Shown: positions 16,850 through 25,278 of the stretch, in pieces
Numbering within the stretch: the stretch's first letter is position 1
Layout of the letters: every line of letters begins with the position of its first letter
Assembly: GCA_050115795.1 (NCBI GenBank)
Contig: JASFPT010000001.1
Location: 15,845 to 79,844, forward strand
DNA: 64,000 nucleotides
Reading direction: 5' to 3'
Source of the DNA: JAIPEL01 sp050115795
GTDB taxonomy: Bacteria; Desulfobacterota; Desulfobacteria; Desulfobacterales; CAFBRK01
Position numbers and translations under genes: made by a program
The notes under the pieces: generated by a model
Seen by the model: only the letters and a program-made list of their open reading frames with translations
What the model was told of the DNA's origin: nothing
Database searches by the model: none

Positions 16850-17575
16850 GTGGAGCTGCCCGAAGGCCGGCTTTCCCCGAAAAAGGATTGCGTCTTTCTT
16901 GCACCGGATGAGGTCGTCTCCGCGATCCGTGAGGATTTCGATCAGTACCCGCCTCAGCCGACCCTCTTTTTGAACCTGTGCCCCTTGGTCCTGGGTCCAG
17001 GGCAGGTCGTGGACGACGCCAAGCGCCGCGGCGCCTGGACCATCGCCGAATCCCGGGGCCGCATGCAACTCATCGAATACCGGGCCCTGGGAGAGCGGAT
17101 CTGCCGCGCACTGGAACAGCAGCCCCCCGGGCTGGAACGCCTGGCGGTCATTTGCCGAATGGTTTTCCACACGCGTGCAATCCCCGGGCAGGTTCACGGG
17201 GCCGGAGGAATATTCATCGATACGGGAATGGAAGGCTTTCGGTGCGTTCAGTGCGGGCAGTGCTGTATCGCGATCGGCTACCCTAAAGAGGCGGGGGAAG
17301 CCGATGTCGCCCGCTGGAAGAAAGCCGGCCGGGACGATATCTTAAAATGGGTGGGGCTGAAACGGCGTCAGGGAAGCACCACCGCATACCGGATCTGGAT
17401 CGAGCCGGGTGCGAACCGTCCGGCCCAGCGATGCCCCTGGTTGATGCGCCAGCCCGGCACTCACCGGTATCAGTGCGCGATCCACGAGGTGAAACCCGAC
17501 ATCTGCCGACTTTACCCGGGCAGTCGAAAGCACGCGGTGATGACCGGATGCCGCGGATTTGACAATGAAACATGA
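16850..17575 (+). CDS. YkgJ-family cysteine cluster protein
   Basis: A 241-residue protein starting at a GTG preceded by AAAGAGAGGG. The first 120 residues are of unknown function. The C-terminal half is a YkgJ zinc/iron-chelating cluster: FRCVQCGQCCIAIG near 130, then CPWL, CAIHEVKPDICRLYPGS and a final C, in the CxxCxxCC...C...C...C pattern. Such proteins are thought to bind Fe-S or zinc. It is followed by a doubtful small frame and the DUF3783 gene. Confidence 0.85.
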   Translation: MELPEGRLSPKKDCVFLAPDEVVSAIREDFDQYPPQPTLFLNLCPLVLGPGQVVDDAKRRGAWTIAESRGRMQLIEYRALGERICRALEQQPPGLERLAVICRMVFHTRAIPGQVHGAGGIFIDTGMEGFRCVQCGQCCIAIGYPKEAGEADVARWKKAGRDDILKWVGLKRRQGSTTAYRIWIEPGANRPAQRCPWLMRQPGTHRYQCAIHEVKPDICRLYPGSRKHAVMTGCRGFDNET

Positions 17576-17756
17576 GCAGGACCCGATAGACGCCGTTTTC
17601 CGGAAGAAGACGACCACCCGTTGCGTTGACCGGCGCCCGAACGACTGTTGCTTCCGGGTTCCGGAAAGACCCGTGGAAAAGGCCCCTGATATCAGAAGCG
17701 AATTAATTACCCGACCGGTGGATCTTTCCGGGATTTGGGCCAGCGATATGCCCTGA
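17565..17756 (+). CDS. Doubtful small ORF
   Basis: A 63-codon frame whose ATG overlaps the end of the YkgJ gene by 11 bases. Third codon positions are fairly GC-rich, as in neighbours, but there is no clear ribosome site and the protein (MKHEQDPIDAVFRKK...) resembles nothing I know. It fills a gap of 210 bases. Confidence 0.3.
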   Translation: MKHEQDPIDAVFRKKTTTRCVDRRPNDCCFRVPERPVEKAPDIRSELITRPVDLSGIWASDMP

Positions 17757-17785
17757 CCGGACAACAGCCTTCGGAGGAAAAACCC

Positions 17786-18208
17786 ATGAGCCATTCAGAC
17801 GCCAAGTTCGAAAAAGTCGGACGCTCAGGCAAGCCGCTGTATGGGCCGAAGAAACTCCTGCTTTGCGGGTTTTCCGGCGAGCTTCAACAAAGAATTTCAG
17901 CGGTGAAAAAAACGGCGGGCCTCGGGGAAGTCGCTGCGGTCTGGCTGGACGAGACCCGTGCCGAGGGCCGTCTGGCCGACTTGATGGAGCTTCCGGACGG
18001 AACCGGCCAGGGCGATCCATCCTCCCTGCCCAAAGCGGTCATCGTGGGCGGCATCAGCGAATCCCAGCTGCGCGCCCTGATGACGGTCGCCAAAAAATCG
18101 GGGATCCAGAAGGTGCTCTGGGCGGTGCTCACGCCGATCTCGGAGACCTGGACCCTTTCCCGGCTGCTGGCCGAGCTGTCGGCGGAACGCCGCGCCATGC
18201 AGAAATGA
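17786..18208 (+). CDS. DUF3783 family protein
   Basis: A 140-residue protein; residues 15-140 (YGPKKLLLCGFSGELQQ, AVIVGGISESQLRALMTV, WAVLTPISETWTLSRLL) fit the DUF3783 family of short cytoplasmic proteins of unknown function found in anaerobes. The ATG at 17786 has GGAGG eight bases upstream; longer starts lack one. Confidence 0.75.
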   Translation: MSHSDAKFEKVGRSGKPLYGPKKLLLCGFSGELQQRISAVKKTAGLGEVAAVWLDETRAEGRLADLMELPDGTGQGDPSSLPKAVIVGGISESQLRALMTVAKKSGIQKVLWAVLTPISETWTLSRLLAELSAERRAMQK

Positions 18209-18308
18209 AATTGCTGTGCGATCCGATGAACGGCGCCTTTGCCGCCGGGGCGAGGCAACAGCCTTGAATCAAGCCCCGGCGGACGGGACCGCAGCATGGA
18301 GGCATGAG

Positions 18309-18497
18309 ATGCCGACCATCGAGTACCGATGCAACCAATGCGACGCCCAGTTTACGCGGGTCGTCTTTTTGGGCGACGAAAAAGTGCGACCCGAATGCCC
18401 CGCCTGCGGGAGCAGCGATGTTGACAATCCGTCCAGCGCCCCGGCTCTTTTTGAGGGGATCGCCTCCTTCAGCCGTCTTGCCTCGGACCGCGACTGA
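18309..18497 (+). CDS. Small FmdB-like zinc ribbon protein
   Basis: 62 residues opening MPTIEYRCNQCDAQFTRVVF with a second pair in CPACGSSD, i.e. two CxxC knuckles of an FmdB-type zinc ribbon. GGAGG lies upstream of the ATG. The second half is not conserved-looking. A closer FmdB relative occurs at 53516. It probably ends the transcript of the YkgJ-DUF3783 group. Confidence 0.75.
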   Translation: MPTIEYRCNQCDAQFTRVVFLGDEKVRPECPACGSSDVDNPSSAPALFEGIASFSRLASDRD

Positions 18498-18578
18498 ACG
18501 CGGTAGCCCCCGGCGGCGGTCGGCCGCCTCGAAACCGGCAGCCAAAGAAGCTTTGATGCATCCCCTGGCCGACTTTTC

Positions 18579-18607
18579 TTGACATCCAGCCAAGATTCGA
18601 TTAATAG
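18579..18607 (+). promoter_or_regulatory. Promoter of the SAM-riboswitch / aspartate kinase operon
   Basis: A perfect TTGACA (18579-18584), 17-base spacer and TAATAG (18602-18607). Transcription from about 18614 would place the riboswitch aptamer at the very 5' end of the RNA. Confidence 0.65.
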
Positions 18608-18614
18608 AGGATCG

Positions 18615-18720
18615 CTGCAAAACATATCATGCAGAGAGGCGCGAGGGAACTGGCCCGTCGACCGCCCGGCAACCTGCCACGCAAGGTGCCAACGCCAGAC
18701 CCGAAAGGGAACCATGCGGT
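18615..18720 (+). promoter_or_regulatory. SAM riboswitch (SAM-I / S-box class)
   Basis: The conserved core is clear in order: AGAGAGGCG (18633), GAGGGAACTGGCCCG (18643), GCCCGGCAACC (18664), AGGTGCCAACGCC (18684) and a CCC-GAAA-GGG hairpin. These match the S-box aptamer that binds S-adenosylmethionine. I could not resolve a long P1 closing stem by eye, so the exact subclass (SAM-I versus a SAM-I/IV variant) is open. It is followed by a terminator hairpin, so SAM should switch off the downstream 98-aa gene and aspartate kinase. Confidence 0.88.
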
Positions 18721-18744
18721 CCGCGAGACAAACGGATGACAAGG

Positions 18745-18765
18745 CCTCCCTTACCGGGAGGTTTT
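18745..18765 (+). terminator. Riboswitch expression-platform terminator
   Basis: CCTCCC (18745-18750) pairs with GGGAGG (18756-18761) around TTACC, followed by TTTT. It lies about 25 bases after the SAM aptamer and 64 bases before the first start codon, as expected for a transcription-attenuating switch. Confidence 0.75.
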
Positions 18766-18828
18766 CGCGTTTCTGGGCGCAAGACCGATCATTGGCTGAA
18801 CATCACATCATCTACTGGAGATCATTTC

Positions 18829-19125
18829 ATGCAGAGGCGCAAGCAGGACGAGTTGGGAGACTATGCCGAGATTTTCGGCATCATGAATCGATTGACCGAA
18901 GAATATCCGGGCGCCGTCGACGAGCCTTTCCCAGGCGGCTGGCAGGACCCCCTGGAGCTCTACGGCTGCTACAGCCGCTCTTTGAAGACCCATGCCGTCG
19001 ACCTGGAAAAGGAACGCGTCGCCGTTCGAAAACTGATGGAGGATGACCGCTATTCTCCGGCCACCATATGGCACGCGCGCCTGAACTTGGTGGCCCGGCG
19101 CATTTTTGAAAACGGGCTGAACTGA
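18829..19125 (+). CDS. Protein of unknown function, 98 aa, under SAM riboswitch
   Basis: A 98-residue soluble protein with no motif I recognise. It is mostly helical-looking (DELGDYAEIFGIMNRLTEEY; DLEKERVAVRKLMEDDRYS; HARLNLVARRIFENGLN). GGAG lies eight bases before the ATG at 18829. It is the first gene after the SAM riboswitch and ends two bases before aspartate kinase, so the two are co-transcribed and probably translationally coupled. That points to a role in the aspartate/methionine pathway, but this is inference only. Confidence 0.75.
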   Translation: MQRRKQDELGDYAEIFGIMNRLTEEYPGAVDEPFPGGWQDPLELYGCYSRSLKTHAVDLEKERVAVRKLMEDDRYSPATIWHARLNLVARRIFENGLN

Positions 19126-19127
19126 TC

Positions 19128-20513
19128 GTGAAGGTCATCAAGATCGGGGGCGGCTGCCTCCACGGAAAAAAGACCATCGCTGAAATCGTTGAGCTTCTGG
19201 CCAGCCGGGGACGGGGAAACGTCGTGGTGGTCTCCGCTCTTTCGGGGATCACCGACCTTCTGATCCAAAGCATGGAGACAGCGCGGCAGGAAGAGACCGC
19301 CATCACCGGCATCATCAGCCGCCTGAAAAACCGGCACATGCTCGTGGCCCGCCACCTCATGCCGGCGGCCGCAGCGCAGCGTGGCTTTGGCAGGGATTTC
19401 GACCGGTATCTCACCCGGCTTGAGCGGCTTTACTACGGTTTGAATTTCACCCGTGAAATCACCCCCCGGCTCTACGACACCATCAGCAGCTACGGGGAAC
19501 GGTTTTCGGCAATCCTTCTGTCGGCTGTGATGCGGTCACGAGGGGAAAAATCGAGCTGCCGTATGCCCCAGGAGATCGGCCTGATCACCGACGGCAAGTT
19601 CGGCGACGCCACGGCCGATCTTCCCAAGACCGAGAAAAACTTTACCGCACGGCTGCTGCCGACCCTCAACGGCCGCCAAATCACCTTTGTCCCCGGATTT
19701 TTCGGTGTAAGCCAGGCCGGGGAGATCACCACCTTCGGCAGGGGCGGCAGCGACTACAGCGCGGCCGTGGTCGCTGCCGCCTCCAGGGCCGACAGGCTGG
19801 AAATCTGGAAAGATGTGGACGGCTTCCTCAGTGCCGACCCGAGATTCATTCCCGAAGCAACGCTCATCGAGGAACTCTCCTACGACGAAGCCGCCGAGCT
19901 GGCCTATTTCGGCGCCAAGATTCTCCATCCAAGAACCGTGGAACCGATGCGGCGGCACCGCCTGCCCATCGAGATCCGCAACACACTGCATCCGGACGCC
20001 GTCGGCAGCCGCATCACCGCAAAAAGGCGCGTTCGTCGCGATGTGGTCAAAAGCGTCACCCATTCCACGGATATTGGAATTTTGAAGGTCCACGCTTCCG
20101 GCGTCGGCATGCGAAAGGGGATCCTGAACCAGGTGTCGGCCCGGGTTGCGGAAAGCGGCATCAACATCCGCTCGGTGGTGACCTCCCAGACCTGCATCAG
20201 CCTTCTGGTGGCCCTGGAAGATCTGGAGCCGGTGAAAAAGGCGCTGTTGACGCTCAGGCCCAGACCCTTCCGACGACTCGAGTCGGTATCCGGCGTTGCG
20301 CTGGTCTGCATCGTCGGAGAAGGGCTCTCCTCCCGGTCCGGTATTGCGGCCCGCTGTTTCACGGCCGCGGCAGAATGCCGGGTCAACATCGAGATGATCG
20401 CCTTCGGCCCCTCTCCGGTGGCGCTTTATTTCCTCGTACGCAGGGAGAATCTGCAAAAGGCCGTTACGGCGATCCACTCCCATTTTTTCGGCCGGACCCG
20501 TTGCCAGCTGTAG
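19128..20513 (+). CDS. lysC: Aspartate kinase
   Basis: A 461-residue monofunctional aspartokinase making aspartyl phosphate, the first step to Lys, Thr and Met. The N-terminal Lys motif is KIGGGCLHG (usual KFGGTSV-like), followed by SYGERFSAILLS, TFGRGGSDYSA, WKDVDGFLSADPR and SYDEAAELAYFGAKILHP. Two C-terminal ACT domains follow from about residue 310 (GILNQVSARVAESGINIRSV; AAECRVNIEMIAFG), the usual feedback sites. It resembles the ThrA/MetL-type kinase domain more than Bacillus LysC. It starts at GTG; the ribosome site is weak, consistent with coupling to the upstream gene. Control by the SAM riboswitch ties it to methionine supply. Confidence 0.93.
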   Translation: MKVIKIGGGCLHGKKTIAEIVELLASRGRGNVVVVSALSGITDLLIQSMETARQEETAITGIISRLKNRHMLVARHLMPAAAAQRGFGRDFDRYLTRLERLYYGLNFTREITPRLYDTISSYGERFSAILLSAVMRSRGEKSSCRMPQEIGLITDGKFGDATADLPKTEKNFTARLLPTLNGRQITFVPGFFGVSQAGEITTFGRGGSDYSAAVVAAASRADRLEIWKDVDGFLSADPRFIPEATLIEELSYDEAAELAYFGAKILHPRTVEPMRRHRLPIEIRNTLHPDAVGSRITAKRRVRRDVVKSVTHSTDIGILKVHASGVGMRKGILNQVSARVAESGINIRSVVTSQTCISLLVALEDLEPVKKALLTLRPRPFRRLESVSGVALVCIVGEGLSSRSGIAARCFTAAAECRVNIEMIAFGPSPVALYFLVRRENLQKAVTAIHSHFFGRTRCQL

Positions 20514-20756
20514 GTTCCCCGCCGTCGCCTCCGCATTTGCAGGAAGATGTCGATCCGTTGCTGGATCGAATATCGCTGGACTTTCCCGGGTTTTCTGTGG
20601 CATGGTCACGCGGATATCGCGGCCACGATCGCGGCCAGCTGCCGCCGTCAGCTCTTTCCCAGGCCCCATCCAAAAAATCGCCGCACCCCTGTGCCGTCGG
20701 TGCCGTTCGGGTGCTCTGCTTCTGGCGATCCGCATCTCGATCAGGACGGCAATGCC

Positions 20757-21301
20757 ATGAAGTTCTTCAAATCGCTTCGAATCAACAGCAAGCTGCTCCT
20801 CACCTTCATCCTCTTTTTCATCCCTCTGGCGTCCCTGGGCACCGTCATCGTCTATCTCCAGGTCAAGCAAGCCATCGAGACCGCTATCGAAAGCGAACTT
20901 TCCAACACCACATTCGCCATGCTGAAGGTGGTCAAAAACGACGCAACCGTCGCCATCCGCAATCATCTCCGCGCCGTGGCCGAAAAGAACTTGGAAATCG
21001 TCTCCTACATCTACAACCATCAAATCCAGGAAGGGAGGCCCTGGACCTTTTTCAGCGGTACAGCGGCGCGATTGCCGTCGTCATCCTCGACATGATCATG
21101 CCGGATATGGCAGGAGACAAGACCTTCGAAGCGCTGCAGCAGATCGACCCGGAGGTCAGGGTGCTTCTGTCCAGCGGTTACAGCATCGACGGACAGGCCC
21201 GGCAAATCCTCGACCGGGGCTGCAACGGGTTCATTCAGAAGCCCTTTACCCTTCGGGATCTTTCCGAAAAACTGAAGGAAATGCTGAACATTGAACCGTG
21301 A
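20757..21301 (+). pseudogene. Remnant of a hybrid sensor histidine kinase (internal deletion and frame shift)
   Basis: The 5' part, from the ATG at 20757, encodes a sensor N-terminus with a membrane segment (LLLTFILFFIPLASLGTVIV) and the start of an extracytoplasmic sensor domain. It breaks near 21030. From there a different frame encodes the end of a receiver domain: EALDLFQRYSG, VVILDMIMPDMAGDKTF with the phospho-acceptor Asp, VLLSSGYSIDG and IQKPFTLRDL. The rest of the sensor, HAMP, histidine kinase core and the receiver start are gone, and the two halves are out of frame. The simplest reading is a large internal deletion in a hybrid kinase. Confidence 0.8.
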
Positions 21302-21314
21302 AGAAAAAAAGATC

Positions 21315-22499
21315 ATGCGCCTTACGGTGGGCGCCCATGGGCTGGTTCACCTGTACGAGGGGGTTCTGCCGCCGCTGATTCCATTGCTGATGAAGGAATT
21401 TTCGACCGACTATTTCCACCTCGGTCTTGTGGTGACGGTCTTTTCCTATGCCTTCGGCCTCGGATCATTGCCGGCCGGCATTCTGGCGGACCGCATCGGC
21501 CCCCGGCGGCTGGTCACCGTGTTTCTCTTCGGCGCCGGATTGTCAGCGGCATTGATTTTCCCGATCGATTCCCTCCTGCTGTATGCTGCGGCCATGGGGG
21601 TCGTCGGGGCCTTCTGCAGCCTATACCATCCGGCGTCGAACACGCTGATCTCCCTGGGCATCCGCTCTCCGGGCCATGCCTTCGGGATTCACGGCATCGC
21701 CGGGAGCCTGGGGGTGGCCACCGTGCCCCTGCTCTCTGCCTGGATCGGCTCCCAGGCCGGATGGCGTGCGCCGCACGTTTTGTATGGCCTGGCGGGAATG
21801 GCCCTGGGGTGCTACTCGCTGACCCTCCCTCGCTACTCGACCCGCGCCCGGGAAGCGACCAGCGCTTCTTCGACCGATGCTCCGAAACGGGGCCATTCCG
21901 TCGACATGCTGGCCCTGACCCTCTTTTTTCTGTCCGCCACCGCCCTGGGGCTCTCCTACAAGGGGATCATGACGTTTCTGCCGGTCTACATGGGCCAGAA
22001 CGTGATCGGAGGCGGCGGATTGGACCCGGTCGCGCTGGGGGGCACTTTTGCCACCATTGCCCTGGTCTCGGGAGCCGGTGGGCAATACCTGGCCGGTCGT
22101 CTGGTCGACCGCTTCCGTCCGGAAGCAATCTATCTGGGATCGGTCGCAATGGGCACCGTATTCGTATTTGCCATGGCCGCGGCCAAGGGCTGGCTGCTGG
22201 TCGTCTTTTCCGTGCTGTACGCTTTTTTTTACTTCTCGGTTCAGCCGACGCAAAATTTTCTCATCTCCCGCTATCTTCCGGCCCATCGTCGCGGGCTCGG
22301 CTACGGGGTCCTGTTTCTGCTCACCTTCGGCGTGGGTTCCACCGCTGCGGCCGTTTCCGGCTACCTTGCCGACCGATTCGGCCTCGAATCGGTTTTCTGG
22401 GCCATGGGGCTGTGTTTTCTGGCCTCGGCGCTCCTGGTTACCGCCCTTCTCCTCCGGTCCGGAAAGCATCGCCGAGGCGATATTCCGGCGGCTGCTTGA
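21315..22499 (+). CDS. MFS transporter
   Basis: A 394-residue protein with about twelve transmembrane segments, two six-helix halves separated by a hydrophilic loop near 170-190 (REATSASSTDAPKRGHS). The loop 2-3 motif GILADRIGPRRL is the MFS A-motif, and its partner in the second half is AGRLVDRFRPEA. Overall it resembles the fosmidomycin-resistance/FSR group of exporters. Substrate unknown. The ATG at 21315 is preferred; an in-frame TTG at 21291 would overlap the receiver remnant. Confidence 0.88.
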   Translation: MRLTVGAHGLVHLYEGVLPPLIPLLMKEFSTDYFHLGLVVTVFSYAFGLGSLPAGILADRIGPRRLVTVFLFGAGLSAALIFPIDSLLLYAAAMGVVGAFCSLYHPASNTLISLGIRSPGHAFGIHGIAGSLGVATVPLLSAWIGSQAGWRAPHVLYGLAGMALGCYSLTLPRYSTRAREATSASSTDAPKRGHSVDMLALTLFFLSATALGLSYKGIMTFLPVYMGQNVIGGGGLDPVALGGTFATIALVSGAGGQYLAGRLVDRFRPEAIYLGSVAMGTVFVFAMAAAKGWLLVVFSVLYAFFYFSVQPTQNFLISRYLPAHRRGLGYGVLFLLTFGVGSTAAAVSGYLADRFGLESVFWAMGLCFLASALLVTALLLRSGKHRRGDIPAAA

Positions 22500-22524
22500 C
22501 AACCTTTTTATCGCCGTTTAGAGT
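22496..22524 (+). promoter_or_regulatory. Putative sigma-70 promoter of the FKBP gene
   Basis: Perfect TTGACA (22496-22501, overlapping the MFS stop codon), 17-base spacer and TAGAGT (22519-22524). It implies an unusually long leader of about 280 bases before the FKBP start. Confidence 0.6.
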
Positions 22525-22811
22525 AGACGTGTTCTTCTCTTAGCGGAATCCTGCTCTTCGAAATCGTGAAACAGCCGCCGGACGCATCCGACCCCGCAGA
22601 CGCCCGGCGGCCGCGTCGGTGAACCCATCCTTCCTTTTTTCGTCTTTCCCTTCTTCTCTTTTCCGGTATCCGCATGTCCATTTTCCCGTTCATCGGCGGC
22701 CGCATTTGGCGGGCCGGTGATGAGCCCGCTTTTCGACCGTGCCGCGCGATACAGGCGGCGGGACGGCAACGTCGGCAAGCGGCTGTTTTGCCAAACCCAA
22801 AGGAGGAATGT
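22525..22811 (+). other. Long leader region before the FKBP gene
   Basis: About 290 bases with no supported gene. It would be transcribed as 5' leader from the promoter at 22496. No known riboswitch motif was recognised. Confidence 0.4.
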
Positions 22812-23240
22812 ATGCGGAAAGCAAAAAATGGAGACACGGTCAAGGTGCACTTTACAGGGACGCTCGATGACGGGACGATGTTTGCAGACTCCCGCGAAGG
22901 AGAGCCGGTCGAGTTCACCATCGGAGACGGAGCACTGATAGCCGGCTTCGAAGAAGAGACCATCGGGATGAGCGAGGGGGAGCAGAAAACCGTTCGGCTG
23001 GAGCCGGACAGGGCCTTCGGCCAGAAACGGGACGACCTTGTCTCCAAAATCCCGCGGGATTCAATACCGGAGGACATCGAACTGGCCGTGGGTCTCCGGC
23101 TTCAAATGAGCTCTTCGACCGGAAATCCGGTTCAGGTGGTGGTGACGGATGTCTCCGAACAAGAAGTCACCGTCGATGCCAATCCACCCCTGGCCGGCCA
23201 CCCGCTGAATTTCGACATCGAGCTGGTCGAATTCTCCTGA
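22812..23240 (+). CDS. FKBP-type peptidyl-prolyl isomerase, SlyD-like
   Basis: A 142-residue FKBP with the bacterial SlyD layout: VKVHFTGTLDDGTMFADS, GALIAGFEEETIGMSEGEQK, the insert-in-flap domain (FGQKRDDLVSKIPRDSIPED) and ANPPLAGHPLNFDIELVEF. It should catalyse prolyl isomerisation and act as a cytoplasmic chaperone; there is no signal peptide and no His-rich tail. A strong AAAGGAGG precedes the ATG at 22812. A second SlyD-like gene with a Cys-rich tail is at 45014. Confidence 0.92.
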   Translation: MRKAKNGDTVKVHFTGTLDDGTMFADSREGEPVEFTIGDGALIAGFEEETIGMSEGEQKTVRLEPDRAFGQKRDDLVSKIPRDSIPEDIELAVGLRLQMSSSTGNPVQVVVTDVSEQEVTVDANPPLAGHPLNFDIELVEFS

Positions 23241-23532
23241 AGACGCCGCATGCCGGGAAGCCGGGAGGCTGGGTCGAAATTACGACGGTCGCCATTGCAA
23301 AGGCGTGCAGCGAGATCCGGCATCCAGAATTTTACAGCATTTCCGGATCCTTTTCCGACTTCGCCCATGACGGTGCCCTTCGGCGGAGCTCGGGAGTGAA
23401 AACCTGTCGAACCGCGGCCCACGCCTTGCTTCCGGCATCGCCGGCCACGTCGCTCGGCCTGTGGCCGTCATGACGGATTTTGACGCCTTCGGGCCTCGAA
23501 AGGCGGGGGGGAGGCCGTCCTCATCATCCAGA

Positions 23533-23829
23533 TTAGAGCATCAGATAGATAAACGTATAGGCCCCGTCATTGATGTCCACGGTCAGATTGCCGCCGCGGG
23601 ATTCGGCAAACACGATCCAGGCGGGGCGCAGTCTGCTGCCGCACTCGAAATCGGGATAGGACTTCCCCCGTTTGCGATCGTTCCACGACAGCAGCATCGC
23701 ATCAGATGCCCGCATCCTGGCCTCACGGGTGGCAATCTCCTTGGCCCGGGCAAAGTCGAGGTCCGGCTCGTTCACGGTCAGTCTCCGGTGCTCCGGCTTG
23801 AATTTCGCGGGATCGGGATCGATTCTCAT
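23533..23829 (-). CDS. DUF5619-like protein
   Basis: A 98-residue protein whose second half (SDAMLLSWNDRKRGKSYPDF, ARMRASD upstream, and PAWIVFAESRGGNLTVDIND) matches my memory of the DUF5619 family, small cytoplasmic proteins of unknown function in delta-type proteobacteria. The ATG at 23829 overlaps the stop of the upstream membrane-protein gene (ATGA), with AAGGAAAA before it, so the two are coupled. Last gene of the NMO-acyltransferase unit. Confidence 0.7.
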   Translation of the reverse strand: MRIDPDPAKFKPEHRRLTVNEPDLDFARAKEIATREARMRASDAMLLSWNDRKRGKSYPDFECGSRLRPAWIVFAESRGGNLTVDINDGAYTFIYLML

Positions 23830-24254
23830 CGGTTTTCCTTCCGCATCGAAGATTTCGGGGACCCGGTCTGCTCCGGCCCTCCACCGCCGCGGCCCCGACG
23901 GGCCAGGACAACGGCGTATATCTGACCGGCAAACAGAAAGCCGAACAATCCAAGAGCGGCCCTTGAAGTGGCCCAGGGAATCGGAGGGGCTCCGCCGCCC
24001 CGGGAGCTGAGATTCACCGCCGCAAGAAAAAGGAAAAGGCTCGCGACGGCCAAGAGGGCAACGTTTGCGATGGTCACGAGCCATACATGCCTCAGATAGA
24101 ACCCGGCAGCGCCGAAGAAAAACCAAAATGCGCAAAAAATAGCCGCCACCCCCGCGTCCAGGGCGGCATCCGGCACCTGATATGCCGCAATCCCCCTTCC
24201 GGCCAGGTACCCGGCGAGGATCAGGTAAACGACAATGAAAAACCACCTCAGCAT
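23826..24254 (-). CDS. Small membrane protein of unknown function
   Basis: 142 residues with four predicted transmembrane helices (about 3-20, 32-52, 58-80 and 95-115) and a glycine/arginine-rich C-terminal tail. No signature is recognised. It sits 45 bases after the acyltransferase gene and overlaps the DUF5619 start by four bases, so it is part of a four-gene unit. Confidence 0.7.
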   Translation of the reverse strand: MLRWFFIVVYLILAGYLAGRGIAAYQVPDAALDAGVAAIFCAFWFFFGAAGFYLRHVWLVTIANVALLAVASLFLFLAAVNLSSRGGGAPPIPWATSRAALGLFGFLFAGQIYAVVLARRGRGGGGPEQTGSPKSSMRKENR

Positions 24255-24299
24255 GGCCGAAATCCGTTATCGTCTCAAAGAAACCGCCTGAACGTCTTT

Positions 24300-25268
24300 T
24301 TACCCCAGTGAGGGATCAGCCAGAAAAGAGCCCGACGTGCCCTGCTGCATCTGCCGGATGCGATCGTCCTTCCGGGACCAGAGGGTGTTGAGCCATTGAT
24401 GGAACCGAATGCGGAATTCCCGGTCCCGGGCGTAATCGCCGACAAGCGCTTTGGATAGGGGAATCTTCCGCACGTGCACCCGGACCTGGGATATTCTGCC
24501 ACACAGAAAGTCCCAGAAGGTGACGTTCGGTGTCGGATAGACAATGGTGACATCCAGGATGTCCTGTATCCGATCCCGCATGGCAGACATCACGTAAGCG
24601 ACGCCGCCGGCCCGGGGTCGGAGGAGATTTCGATAGGGAGATTTCTGTGCTCCATGCTTTTTTTCGCAAAACCGGGTTCCCTCCACGAAGCTCATCACGG
24701 AAATCGGCACGGTCTTGAATTTTTCACACGCCTTTCGGGTGATGTCCAAATCCATGCCGATGTGTTCCGGATGACGCTTCAGGTAGCTTTTGGAATAGCG
24801 TTTCATGAAGGGAAAATCGAGGGCCCACCACGCCTGGCCGAGGATCGGCACCCAGAAGAGCTCTTTTTTGAGAAAAAACTTAAGAAAGGGGATTCTCCGG
24901 AAAAAAATCCGCTGCAACACGAGGATGTCCACCCAGGAGCGGTGATTGGCCATCACCAGGTACCACCCGCGCCGGTCCAGATCCTCGGGCATGTCCACCA
25001 CGAACCGGGTGCGCCGGCAAAACAGCAACTGACTGGCGATGTTCACCGCGATCCATCCATCGGCCAGGGAGTTTTGAAGGCGGTCACACCCCCGGCGCCA
25101 GGTCCCTTCGGGAAGAAGCCGCTTGACCAGGGCGACTAAAAAGATGGGCCCCCACCAGAAAAGGGTGTTGACGCCGTACCCGGCAAGCGAAAGGGCGCCG
25201 CGTACCGAAGCCGTGAAAAAAGATGGCGCTTTTTCTTCGGCTTGCATCCCGGAAAGCCCGTTCAACAC
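24300..25268 (-). CDS. 1-acylglycerol-3-phosphate acyltransferase-like protein (YihG type)
   Basis: A 322-residue membrane-associated PlsC-domain acyltransferase. The HX4D catalytic motif is NHRSWVD (about 107-113), the substrate motif is FVEGTRF (in place of FPEGTR), and IVYPTP follows. One or two N-terminal hydrophobic stretches precede the domain. It most resembles YihG, which acylates lysophosphatidic acid. It starts at a GTG with AGGAG upstream, ten bases after the NMO stop, so it is co-transcribed with that gene. Confidence 0.87.
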   Translation of the reverse strand: MLNGLSGMQAEEKAPSFFTASVRGALSLAGYGVNTLFWWGPIFLVALVKRLLPEGTWRRGCDRLQNSLADGWIAVNIASQLLFCRRTRFVVDMPEDLDRRGWYLVMANHRSWVDILVLQRIFFRRIPFLKFFLKKELFWVPILGQAWWALDFPFMKRYSKSYLKRHPEHIGMDLDITRKACEKFKTVPISVMSFVEGTRFCEKKHGAQKSPYRNLLRPRAGGVAYVMSAMRDRIQDILDVTIVYPTPNVTFWDFLCGRISQVRVHVRKIPLSKALVGDYARDREFRIRFHQWLNTLWSRKDDRIRQMQQGTSGSFLADPSLG

Positions 25269-25278
25269 GCTCTTTCTC

